Positions 1 through 9,752 of a stretch of DNA of 64,000 bases are shown one piece after another. Origin of the DNA: Knufia peltigerae (Eukaryota > Ascomycota > Eurotiomycetes > Chaetothyriales > Trichomeriaceae); NCBI GenBank assembly GCA_030247855.1, contig JAPDRN010000065.1, positions 124,001 through 188,000 on the forward strand, read 5' to 3'. Both the position numbers and the translations under genes were made by a program. The stretch's first letter is position 1, and each line of letters opens with the position of its first letter. The notes beneath the pieces were generated by a model. That model searched no databases and was not told the origin of the DNA. It saw only the letters and a list, made by a program, of their open reading frames with translations.

Positions 1-1030
1 GATCCCCGACGAGGACACGAGCCTGACCGTCTTTAACAAAGGCAACGTCATGCCCTCGACCAAGATCCTGACCTTTTACCGCAAGCAGCCCTTCCACCTC
101 GAGGCCCAGTACGCCAAGCCCGAACTGCTGCCCGGCAAGATCAAGCCGTGGATCGGCCGCTTCTCCGTCAAGGGCGTCAAGGCCGACGACAAGGACGACT
201 TCATGATCTGCAAACTCAAGGCCCGGCTCAACCTCCACGGCATCCTCAACATGGAGAGTGGGTACTACGTCGAGGACGTCGAGGTCGAAGAGCCCGAACC
301 CGAGAGCAAGGACCCCGACGCCATGGACACGGACCAGCAACAGCAGGCCAACGGTTCCGCCGAGAAGCAGCCCAAGATGCGCAAGGTCAAGAAGCAGGTC
401 CGCAAGGGCGACCTCCAGCTCGTCGCCGGCACCACCGCCATGGCCGACACCGACAAGGTCGCGGCCGCCGAGAAGGAGAACTCCATGTACATGGAGGACA
501 AGCTCGTCACCGACACCGAGGACAAGAAGAACGAACTCGAGGCCTACATTTACGAGCTCCGAGGCAAGATCGACGACGTCTATTCCGAATTCGCCAGCCC
601 CGAAGAAAAGGACAAGATTCGAGACAAGCTTGAAAAGTCAGAAGTAAGTTTTTCTTTTTGTTTCTGTTCGGTTTCATTGTCGCAATTATAAAAAGAAGAT
701 GACATGCTGACTTGCCTTTTTTCAAATCAGGACTGGTTGTACGACGATGGAGAAGATGCCACCAAAGCCCAGTACGTCGCCAAGATGGACGAGATCCGGT
801 TCGTGGCCGGCCCCGTCATCCAGAGATACCAAGACAAGATCGAGGAGGAGCGACAGGCCGCCCAAAAGGCTCAAGAGGAAGAGGCCGCCCGCAAGCGAGC
901 CGAGGCCGAAGCCAGGAAGAAGGCCGAGGAAGAGGCGAAGAAGGCCGCCGGCGACTCCGCCGCTCCTGACACTGAGATGAAGGATGCCGACGCTGAGGCC
1001 GTCAAGCCCGACAGTGTCGAGGAGAAGTAG
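1..1030 (+). CDS. hsp88: Hsp88/Sse1-type Hsp110 chaperone, 3' part
   Basis: This is the C-terminal part of an Hsp110/Sse1 protein (Hsp88 in Neurospora), a cytosolic nucleotide-exchange factor for Hsp70 and a holdase. Translation is open from base 2. The exon ends at 643 before a gtaagt donor, the intron runs 644-730, and the last exon runs 731-1030 with phase kept. The visible part covers the end of the beta-sandwich domain (KILTFYRKQPF), an acidic loop rich in Glu, Asp and Gln, then the helical lid with the family pattern ELEAYIYELRGKID and, across the splice junction, DWLYDDGEDATK. The tail is a Lys/Glu/Ala-rich helix ending in an acidic stretch, usual for fungal Hsp88. The ATPase domain lies outside the window. 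It converges on the chitin synthase gene. Family assignment is confident. Confidence 0.93.
644..730 (+). other. Intron in hsp88
   Basis: The donor is gtaagt and the acceptor is aaatcag. Removing 87 bases joins KLEKSE to DWLYDD in frame, as expected for Hsp110 proteins. Confidence 0.9.
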
Positions 1031-1612
1031 AAACACGCCCGACACCCATTATTTTTTTTTCACACTTGACTCTTCACGAAGCCATGCCCTTTTGGGGGGT
1101 GGTTTTTTATGAAGGAAAAGGCGCCCCAAAAAAGGCTTGTGCTCCTGTGGAAAGAGAAGAAAAGAATAAGAACAAATAGCAAAAAGAAATCTTGATTAAA
1201 GAGAGGCACGGAATATTGAATGAAGGGGAGGTTATCTCACAACCTCTAGCTATGAACATAGGGGTCTTGGTGCGCGGTGTGAAACTATGCATAGCGAATG
1301 GGAAACGTTTTCGGGCGTCGCGATTGCGGGCAAATAGATAGACAGCGAATTCTCAGTCGTTTTCTTTTCTTCCGCCTTGATCTCACCGAGTCCTTGCGCC
1401 TTGCTCGTAGTGCCCTATCGATGATATTTGTTTTCTGCCTGCCTAGGATTGTGATGCCGCCGCCGTCGTTGTTGATACGGATACGGATATGGATATTGTC
1501 AACGATAGAACCATCCATTCCCTGCGCCACACCCAACACCCAACTTGAGCGAGTACCACCAAACCATTCTGAGTTCCTTTCGACCCGCTCTTGTCCCAAT
1601 CTCAACGTCTTG
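1031..1612. other. Convergent 3' intergenic region
   Basis: About 580 bases lie between two stop codons facing each other. They include T-rich and A-rich stretches that probably serve as 3' ends, and a short run of gatacg-type repeats near 1474-1495. No gene is seen. Confidence 0.6.
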
Positions 1613-4233
1613 TCATCCCATGTGCACTGAGCTTGGGCTCCGTTTGTGGAAGGACTTTCTCCGAGGCGCTTGATTCGTGTGAACATCAGCACTGCCATCT
1701 TCCTTCGTCACCATGGAGCCATGACCTTTCCCGGGCGATGCAGAAACATTCCCATCCTTCGCTGCATGACCTTCACTTGTACTTCGTTGAGCAGCCAACA
1801 TCAGGCTCAGTCGCCTGGACAATTCTTCGGAAGTGGCTCCACTTCCACTTGAACTTGTGGACCGTCTCCGTCTCCTCGACCGGCTTCTACTTGGTTCTCC
1901 GTTTGGTATCGGCCTCCGCCGAATAGCCGTTATGACGCTTTCTTCGGACGAATTGTAGTGTTGCGGCCAGTACGTATCTTCGTCGCCGAATCTGATAGCG
2001 AACGGACCGGATGAGGCTCTTCCTCCGACGGTTTCATCACTCGAGACACTGGTCACTCTTTGTGGACTTGGAGTATACCGTCTCTTCCCAAAAGATTGAT
2101 CGCTCGAGACACTTGCCATTCTTTGTAGACTTGGAGTACGCCGTCCCTTTTCAAAAGATGGTTCGTCGCTGGAAAGACTGGCCATTCTCTGTGGAGTATG
2201 GACCGAGATACCCTCAGAGTCACTCATGTCTAGAGAATCGTGGCCAAAACGGCGTGTTCGTGCCTCCAGGTCGATTTCCGAAGAATTTGATGATCTCGCG
2301 GCTTTCACAGCCACCTGAAACGGCTCATGCTCTGCTGAAGTGAAGCGTCCTTCCACACTTGACGAGGGGTGTAACTGGGAAGGTCGTGTACGACGCTTTC
2401 TGACCTCAATGGCCGGCCTGAAAGTTTCTGGTACAACATTGAGATCATCTCCAGTGGCAATGGCATATTCGATGGCCTCTTGTGGAGTAACTTTGGAATC
2501 TGCCGCACCGGCGTCTATCCTAGGCCCTCCCCAGGTTCTCTGTCCGGCTGTGCATATGCCGTATACCATGTAGAGCCAGCTGAGAAAGGGACTGATAGTG
2601 AACATAAGCGGATAGAGGATTGCTTTCCACCGGTGCAACTTGACAGCCCAATAGAACGTGAGCAGCCAATTCAGGCCGAGAGAGATGCACATGAACTCCC
2701 AAGGTAGTTCATCAATCTGACTGGACGTGCTTGCCACGGCAACAAGCTCGATCAGCATCAGAAGTGCGGTCGTCCTTACAGTCATGGTCATAAATCGGAG
2801 GGCACAAAGAAACGGGTACTGTCTCCACAGTCGAACATCTGTCAACATGCAAACCTCATTGCTGATAAAGCCCAAAAACCACCGGCGGCGCTGTTTGAGT
2901 AGAGAATGGAACGTCTGGACCGCCTCAGTCTTGCAGAATGCGGTAGTGCTCAATTGGATCTGATAGCGTTTTTTGGCACCTAGCATGAACAAATGGGTAA
3001 GCCAGCGATCCTCTCCAAGGTGAGTTTTTGCATAATCAAACAAGTCATCACATTCTTCAGCCTTGTCGGAGAAGTAGAATTTGGCCATGTTCCGGAAGGC
3101 TGAGAAGCGGAGAATGGTCAGAGCCCCTGGGAGGCAAGTCACAGCACCACAGCCTGATTCGACCGACCGCTCAAACAGTTGACCATGCAGGTATTCTATA
3201 TCTTGTAAAATGGTAAGCAAGGAGTTCTTTTCTGTGCATGCAGTGATGATGCCGGTCATTGCCAACATGTTACGTTTGTTTCCAGGCCTCAATTCCATAT
3301 CGTACATGAAGTTCTGTATGCAGACAGGATCCAGAACACAGTCTGAGTCGATGAATAAGATGAACAGATTGTCCTTCTCCAGCAGATACCTTTTGTACAT
3401 TTTGTCAACGAGAATAAAGGTGGCCTTTTGGCAGTGGCGTTTGCCACCGTGAGGAAACCGAGACACCGTGACTCGAGCGCCGTTGTAGGCAATATCGATT
3501 GACTTGGGAAAATCTTTCATTGTAACAGGAATTCCTAGACGATCGATCGTTTTCAAATACAGTTCGTCGATGTCCTCGCCATCAAATGACAGAAACACGT
3601 GTATGCATGCAGCCGGATAGTCACACTTGACCACAGAATTCAAGGCTTTCCACAACGTATCTGGGGGTTCTTTGTATATTGGCATCACAACCACCACTTT
3701 TGGAGCGTTGCGGTCGTTCAGTGGAGCCTTGATCAGTTTGTCACGGCCGAGCGGTAAGATGAAGGATCGGTATACGCAAAACAACCAAGGCACCATCAGC
3801 ATGACTGCAAAGCTGTAGAAGGCGAATTGCTGGAAGATGTTGGTCATTTCGCCTGGGAAGTACTGCGTGACACGATGAGGAAGAGGGAGGGTGACCACCA
3901 TGATCGGGAAGAAAATGCCCCTAGGATAGCAGATGAGCAGTGAAACCCTCGGGATCGAGACCAAACATACCTGACCGTGATAAAAGCGACAATCATCACA
4001 ATTGCCATTAACCGTTGCGACCAATGATCCGCCTTTTGGTATGCCTTTGCAAGGCAATAAACGAACGCGGCGACCCATAGGAAAGACTCAAAGAAGGCCA
4101 ATATGACCAATGGTGCTGAGATCGCTAAACATAAGATCTGCGATAGTCAATTCAGATATTCTGGAACTGGGGCTGTTCTCACGTCTGGGATCGGCCACGG
4201 ATCAGTCAAAGACTCGTAGCGTTTATCGGCCAT
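1613..4233 (-). CDS. Chitin synthase, family GT2, class VI/VII type
   Basis: Polymerises N-acetylglucosamine from UDP-GlcNAc into chitin at the plasma membrane. The spliced model is 4233-4183, 4137-3971 and 3920-1613, giving 841 residues; the introns are 45 and 50 bases and both phases close. The order is a short cytosolic N-terminus, transmembrane helices, a GT2 domain with VVVMPIYKEPPDT, the metal-binding FIDSDC, the acidic EDRWLTH and the processivity motif QRRRW, then more transmembrane helices and the AGQRTWGGPR segment I associate with ChsD-type enzymes. There is no myosin motor domain, which excludes classes V and VII with a motor. The last 270 or so residues are low-complexity, Ser/Arg-rich and contain a tandem repeat. 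The exact class number is uncertain; the chitin synthase assignment is firm. Confidence 0.9.
2020..2200 (-). repeat. Three-copy repeat in the chitin synthase tail
   Basis: The protein tail repeats a unit of about 21-22 residues three times. Its cores read QRMASLSSDE, QRMASVSSDQ and QRVTSVSSDE, each followed by a basic RRxTPS-like linker. At DNA level the copies are about 60-66 bases long and still clearly similar. The Ser-rich cores with nearby Arg look like possible phosphorylation sites, which is inference. Confidence 0.75.
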
Positions 4234-4956
4234 TTTGCTAGCAGTAGACCAGAGCAGATCCGCTTCCTTGATGTACCTTGGTCTCGGTTGTACAACCCCG
4301 GCGTTATGTGACCTGGTAGGGAGTATTGTCTGGGGGTTGAGTCTCAGTGCGAGTTGTGGACAATATCCACCTGGGAATGGCGTGAAGGAGTAACAGGCAT
4401 GGGTTGGCTTCTGAATGGTAACGACATATGCACGCCCTCACCGTGAACGTGAACTGACAACAGCCAGGTGAGATTCACATTGGGATCAGTGAAGAATAGT
4501 CATGGCGCGCAAATCTCTGAACAGTGAGATATGATACCCTGTTGGGATGTAATGCAGTCTGGATAGGAAACCGGGAGGGTGGAAGAGAGTAGTTCATCGA
4601 GTAAGTGGTCGTTCATTTGCAAGTGGATAAGGCAAGTACGACCAATATTAAAAGAGCCAATGCTGAATACCAGTACGGGTATGAGAGGAAGTCGCTGGTT
4701 GATTCGATATGCTGGGGATACGACATTGATCATTCACCTGCGCTCCAAGCACGACAGCCAGCATCGAATCCATTGAGCCCAACCAAATTTAATTAACTTT
4801 CATGAAGCAACTCCCCAACACCGTCAGAACTGGGGAGTAAAGCCGCAGCAAAACCAAAATCACGCTTGCTGCACCTTCATGATCTGTATTTCTCAACTGG
4901 AGCCACCCCATGACAACAGCTGCCTCAACTCCGGGACACCAGGTAGGTACCAATGT
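4234..4956. other. Intergenic, chitin synthase promoter side
   Basis: About 720 bases separate the chitin synthase start from the stop of the next minus-strand gene. Only short unsupported reading frames are present. The stretch probably holds the chitin synthase promoter; no clear box was recognised. Confidence 0.5.
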
Positions 4957-6015
4957 CTAAAATGCATCTCCACTCACAGTCGACCCTACTTCAGTCCAGA
5001 CGCTCGCAGGAGTACGAATGCCCTCACCTATCTCACTGAGGATATCATCAGCACTGTCATCAGCCTCACTTGCGTGGATGCTGCTCATGCTTCCGTCAGC
5101 AGTGGGGGCGCGAGACGGAGTGTTTGGGAGATTTAGAAATCCCGGATCCATCATTGATGGTGGACGACTTATGCGTCGACTCTCTGTAAAAGCTTCATGT
5201 TGCGATTCGTGATCGGAGAATGTGTGGCTAGAAGTGGAGGCCGATGCAGAGAAATAGTGCGGCTGGGCGGAGCGTTGATGAAGATACTCAGCCGTCGGCA
5301 CTGAGTAGTCCGGATCAGGAGCGTCTTCAGTGGTGGGCGTCAATTCAACCAGACTTTCAGATGGATGACTCCTAGGAAGCTCAATGCGCCTGTCTGATAG
5401 TGGGATGTTCCACGCCTCGCGCATTTCCCGTTCGTATCGCGACTCGAAAGCGGTAGAATCTGGCTGCTCGAAGGGACTAAGAGGTGAACGACTGATAGGT
5501 GGAGAATCCTCTACTGGTTCTTGGGTCGTGGAGGGTCCCTCATGAAGGTCGGAATGCCTTCCACGTTGTCGTAAGACATCAGGCTGCGCAAGCGGCTCAA
5601 CGGCCGATGTTTGGGCCTGTGTATTCGATTCCGTGGGCTCGGTGTCTTTGAGAAGGATACCGGTGTCATCCACAAGAGTATCAAAGGAGGGCGTTCTTGA
5701 TTTCTGGCCAGACAATTTCCTTCTCTTGCGCCTCTCCTCCATGATACGTCCTCGTTCCATGATTTCGGCTATGGCAGCTTTTCTTCGGAGCTCTGCGGAT
5801 TCTCCTTGCTCTTCGTGCATAGAGGCATCGTTTGAAGGACGGTGTGGTCGAGGTGGGCTCTTGGGGCCAATTTCATCCCCAAGGTTGTGAAGGCCCATTG
5901 CAATCTTGTGCCTTGTCCGATCGATCCATGCTCGAACCTCTGGGTTCTCATATGCTGCGATGCCGGCTGCCACCACGATGGTGGCAGCAATTATGAGACC
6001 TACAGGAGGGACCAT
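4957..6015 (-). CDS. Single-pass membrane protein of unknown function
   Basis: A 352-residue single-exon protein starting at an ATG. Residues 5-22 form a hydrophobic helix (VGLIIAATIVVAAGIAAY), directly followed by a conserved-looking basic amphipathic stretch (ENPEVRAWIDRTRHKIA). A short charged coiled-coil-like part rich in Arg, Lys and Glu comes next at about residues 75-105. The remainder is long, disordered, and rich in Ser, Pro and Glu. The layout suggests a tail exposed on one side of a membrane and anchored by its N-terminus. I recall similar conserved proteins in ascomycetes but cannot name a function. It lies upstream of, and on the same strand as, the chitin synthase, separated by more than 700 bases, so it is a separate gene. 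Confidence 0.7.
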   Translation of the reverse strand: MVPPVGLIIAATIVVAAGIAAYENPEVRAWIDRTRHKIAMGLHNLGDEIGPKSPPRPHRPSNDASMHEEQGESAELRRKAAIAEIMERGRIMEERRKRRKLSGQKSRTPSFDTLVDDTGILLKDTEPTESNTQAQTSAVEPLAQPDVLRQRGRHSDLHEGPSTTQEPVEDSPPISRSPLSPFEQPDSTAFESRYEREMREAWNIPLSDRRIELPRSHPSESLVELTPTTEDAPDPDYSVPTAEYLHQRSAQPHYFSASASTSSHTFSDHESQHEAFTESRRISRPPSMMDPGFLNLPNTPSRAPTADGSMSSIHASEADDSADDILSEIGEGIRTPASVWTEVGSTVSGDAF

Positions 6016-8498
6016 TGTAAGTAAAGAGATTCGCAGTGCTGGAAGCCCATCTCACACACAGCCATCACCGAATTCCATGCCCTTGCTATTGAGACCAGAA
6101 ACGGACGGCAATGATGTAAGGGAGAGCACGGGCACATTATTGACTTACCTCGAGCGAGAGGTCCTGGCATGGCTTGCTAAGATGAATTGCGTGGCTACTC
6201 TGTCAAATGCGCCCTTCAGGTGTATAAAAGTCATGAGAGGAGAGCAGTGCCACTCGCGGGCCTGTTGGTGAGTTGAAAATATGTCAGCCTGGATGGTTGA
6301 TGAAAGGCGGGACTTGTGTCGTTGGTGTGGCGCAGCCAGCGCTGCGAGTACAGTATCGTGACTTGACTTTCGCGCACCGCCACTTCCCCGCACTTTAAGA
6401 GCGATGCCCATTATGAGTACGGATACGGATACGAGTGAGAGTGACATCAAGGATAACGGGCAAAAGAAGCAAGGCATAGATCAGGGTCAATATTTGACCA
6501 GCTCCTAAACTGCTTCGTGGCTGTGATTGGGAGCGAGATGCTCAAGTTTTTAAACAAAAACAGTACTCCGTACGTACCTACTCCGTGGCTGTGGCTCGGC
6601 TACTTACCAGGGAATAATTTCCCTGATCACGCCAGCCTTGCCCGGGATCGTGGCGCTGTACTTCAACTTGATGTGTTATGGACTCATTGTACTTGACTTT
6701 GTGCAATGGAAGAAGGTGTGATATGTATTCTGCTTCATTATTATGAAATATACAGGTGTACATGATACTAGATCACAGGCAGTGACCAGTGCAACAAAGA
6801 GAATCCATTCATACCCCTATTTGATCTTCAGAGTCTTGACAATACAACTGCGTAGACTGCAGCATATGTCGTCTGAACAGTGACGTTCCACATCTTGGTA
6901 TAAGAGGCTCCGCGCTTCCCTGTCCTCTCGCTCCGCTTCGTTGCTCCGCTTTTGTGCTCCGTACCCTCCTCCATCTCGTTCACCTTATTTTGACGCGTCG
7001 CCTTTTGTGAATTGGTCAAAAAAAGAAGAAGGCGGAGCCCAGGTCTCGGCATATCCACCGGTCTCTTTGACGTTGACGATGAGATCGCCTGCAATTAGTG
7101 TACATACATCCGAAGGTGTAGGCGTACACCGTCTTGAGTCTCCAAGAAACAGAATAGGATCGATCGGAGGAGCCGTTGGTATCTTGGACAATGTACGAAG
7201 TCATATGAAGTAAGTACCTTGTGTAAGTGCATTCTTTAGACACTTTGAGAGAAAAAGTAGCAGCACCTCCACTACAGGACAAACACATATGGTGTAGGTA
7301 GAGCAGACAACTCAGTCCGGAGGTCGTTACCATTCTTTACACAATGAAGGCAACTTCACAGAGTACCAGTACTCTTTCAGTCACCTCACCGATAGAGGAG
7401 GAGGATGTACCCACAGGCATGTCCTTTCCTGATTTGTTTTGCTTTGTTTTGCTTTGCAATGAGGCAACGTTGAACTGTCGTCTAGTGACATTGTCGTAAA
7501 CCGAAGAACCAGCTTGAAAAGTGATTGAACAGAGATGGTACTAGATTGCGCTAACTTGACTCGGTCACAAGGCGGAAAGGGTTCGGATCTTCTCAGTACA
7601 GGGAGTACGAGTACCACAGACTGCGTCGCAAGTGCTTGTCTTTGATACCTTGGGTGTACAGTAGGTAGGTACCGAGGGGGGCGGGTGAGCCAACGTGGTT
7701 CACAATTAGGCGACACAAGCGGTGTCACAGGTGGTTGAGGGTGCCGGCAGCCCATGGGGCTCGTAAAGGTGGCACTTGAACAGTTTGCTTAGGTACCTAG
7801 GCAGGTAGCTACCTAGATGCCCGAGGTGAATGATGCTGACGCTTATTGGGCATCCCTGCCCTGCATCTCGTATTCAGAGCTCGTAACCGTCTGATTACTG
7901 ACCCTGGATAGGGCATGATCCCTAGCTGGATGATCTAGAACCACCCGCTGTGCTACAAATGACACTCGAATTAAAACCGTCGAGGCCCCAACATGATGAT
8001 CGCCCGTTTGCGTTCGCCTCACTTTCGCTGAGTGGCTGGGACTCGAGTCTTTTCCTCGGGATCCTTGTTATTGCGAGAAGGTCGTCCTGGCTCGATGCTG
8101 GTAGGCAACGACAATGTGGGTTCGATGCTTTGACCTTTGCTGCCTTTCCGGAAGATCATGAAAGTAGCCTCATACAAGTCACAGAACAACCAACACACGT
8201 ATGGTTGGGGGTATCAAAACCAGAAGTCAATAGTAATTCCGCCTTACGAATACATATCATCATTTCTCCATCGTTATTCGTTTAGTTTGATCATAGCATG
8301 TGAACATCTTACACAGAATCCATATTGCAATGGGGGTGTGCCCGCGGAGGTCGCACTTGGCAAGTCAGTGACCCTTTTTTTGTTGATTTGATCCCACCAA
8401 TTTTTCTCATCCTGACATTCTCGAATTCCTGTTGAAACCGAAGACCAATCTCTATTATAATCTCCCCTGTGGCAAAGCGCCTGTCAGTATCTGCGGTA
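6016..8498. other. Gene-poor intergenic region
   Basis: About 2.5 kb with no reading frame I can support. It holds several copies of short GTAC motifs (6563-6573 and 7605-7614) and a cluster of small palindromes near 7788-7816 built from aggtacct and aggtagctacct. The part next to 6016 should carry the promoter of the membrane protein gene. Confidence 0.5.
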
Positions 8499-9752
8499 TT
8501 AGAGGTTCGGGTAGAGACATACCCTCGAATCGAAATCTTGATCTTCCTCCTCTGGCGGCCAAGATAGACCCGCAAACAGCTTCATGTCGACATCGAACAT
8601 TTTCACGAAACCGTTTTTCATCTCCTCGTACGCCTCCGGGAATACCTGCGTCGTCCCTAAAGGCAGGTAAGGAAGACCTTTGAAAATCTCCTCTCGCACA
8701 GTGTGCCCTGCGTTGTACATTCGTTCGCACATGAAATCTGCCGCACCAGACAGGAGATCCGACCCCATTGTAAGACAGAAAACTGGAGGCAAACTGATTT
8801 TTTCTAGAACCTCATCGGGGACCCTCATGGGATTTTGCACCCAGTTGGATTGGTATGGTACATTGGGCAGGAAGGGCAACGGGAATTCTATGGCAGCGTC
8901 GGGACCAGACCCAGGAGGGGGTTGCATATTATTCCATTTGGTCAAGTTTTCCGCCGTCACCGTGTGATCAAGTTGTGCCGGAGCAACCATGACCAAAACC
9001 GCCGGCAACGAGAGACCCAGTTCGGCGCGTTGGAGCAAAGTGCTGAGGGCGAGGCTTGCACCGCTGTGCATCCAGTCAGCTTTGTGGACCGAGTCGATGT
9101 TGGCAAGAATCTCTACTCACGCGGCCACTCCACCCAAACAGATGGTCCCATTGATACCCAGGTCTTCCTGGTTCTGGTAAACCCAATTGTACATCATGAA
9201 GACATCATTGATCGAGGCCTTGTATGGATGTTCCCAAACACTGCGGTTGGCCACACTGATGATGATGCACTGAGCATCTGGAAGAAAATTGGATAGTGTC
9301 AGCAAGAGATACAATTGATGGCCATCTTGTTATGGGTACGCACCATGACAAAGTCTTGAGAGAACGCTACTTTCGCCATCGATGTCTCCAGGCATCATGT
9401 TGCCTCCGATCACGATCAGCCCGACCATCATTGAGAGTGGTGACGTTACAAAAAGCTCACCTTCAGAGCACCACACAATGGCGGGAACAGTGCCTTGGGA
9501 AACGGATCGAACTCTGTAGACCTTCAATTCGCAGACGCCACAGCTTCCAAAGTCAACGGGTATTGTCTCGTACAGAGGACCATCGTGCCTTAGCAGAGGA
9601 GATGGTTGAGTAAGGAGAACGGGTTGAAGGGGGTGATATGTCCTCATTGGGTGATGCTGGAGTTCTTGCTCATGTATCTCAAGGTACCTTGGCTCAACGA
9701 CACACCTCACGTTGGGGTGAGAGGGTTGCAAGGTGCCGGAGAAGAGGGCCAT
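8499..9752 (-). CDS. Alpha/beta hydrolase-fold protein lacking its catalytic residues
   Basis: The fold resembles arylacetamide deacetylase/HSL-type esterases, but the active site is lost. The spliced model is 9752-9461, 9403-9344, 9277-9121 and 9063-8499, giving 357 residues, normal for the family; introns are 57, 66 and 57 bases and all phases close. Where the family has the oxyanion motif HGGG, this protein reads VWCSEGNMMPGD. Where the nucleophile Ser lies in G-x-S-A-G, it reads GGVAAGAS with Ala169 (codon GCC at 9125-9123). The Asp region (GSDLL) is kept, but the catalytic PHGF His is replaced in GLPYLPLG. The long open exons and clean splice sites suggest a maintained gene, so I read it as a pseudoenzyme rather than a decayed gene. 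A final small exon beyond 8499 cannot be excluded. Confidence 0.8.

Noticed and set aside
6145..6477. 110-codon minus-strand frame with a hydrophobic start near the membrane protein gene
   Set aside because: Could be an upstream exon, but the downstream gene has a good ATG and signal-anchor of its own and no splice junction linking them was evident.
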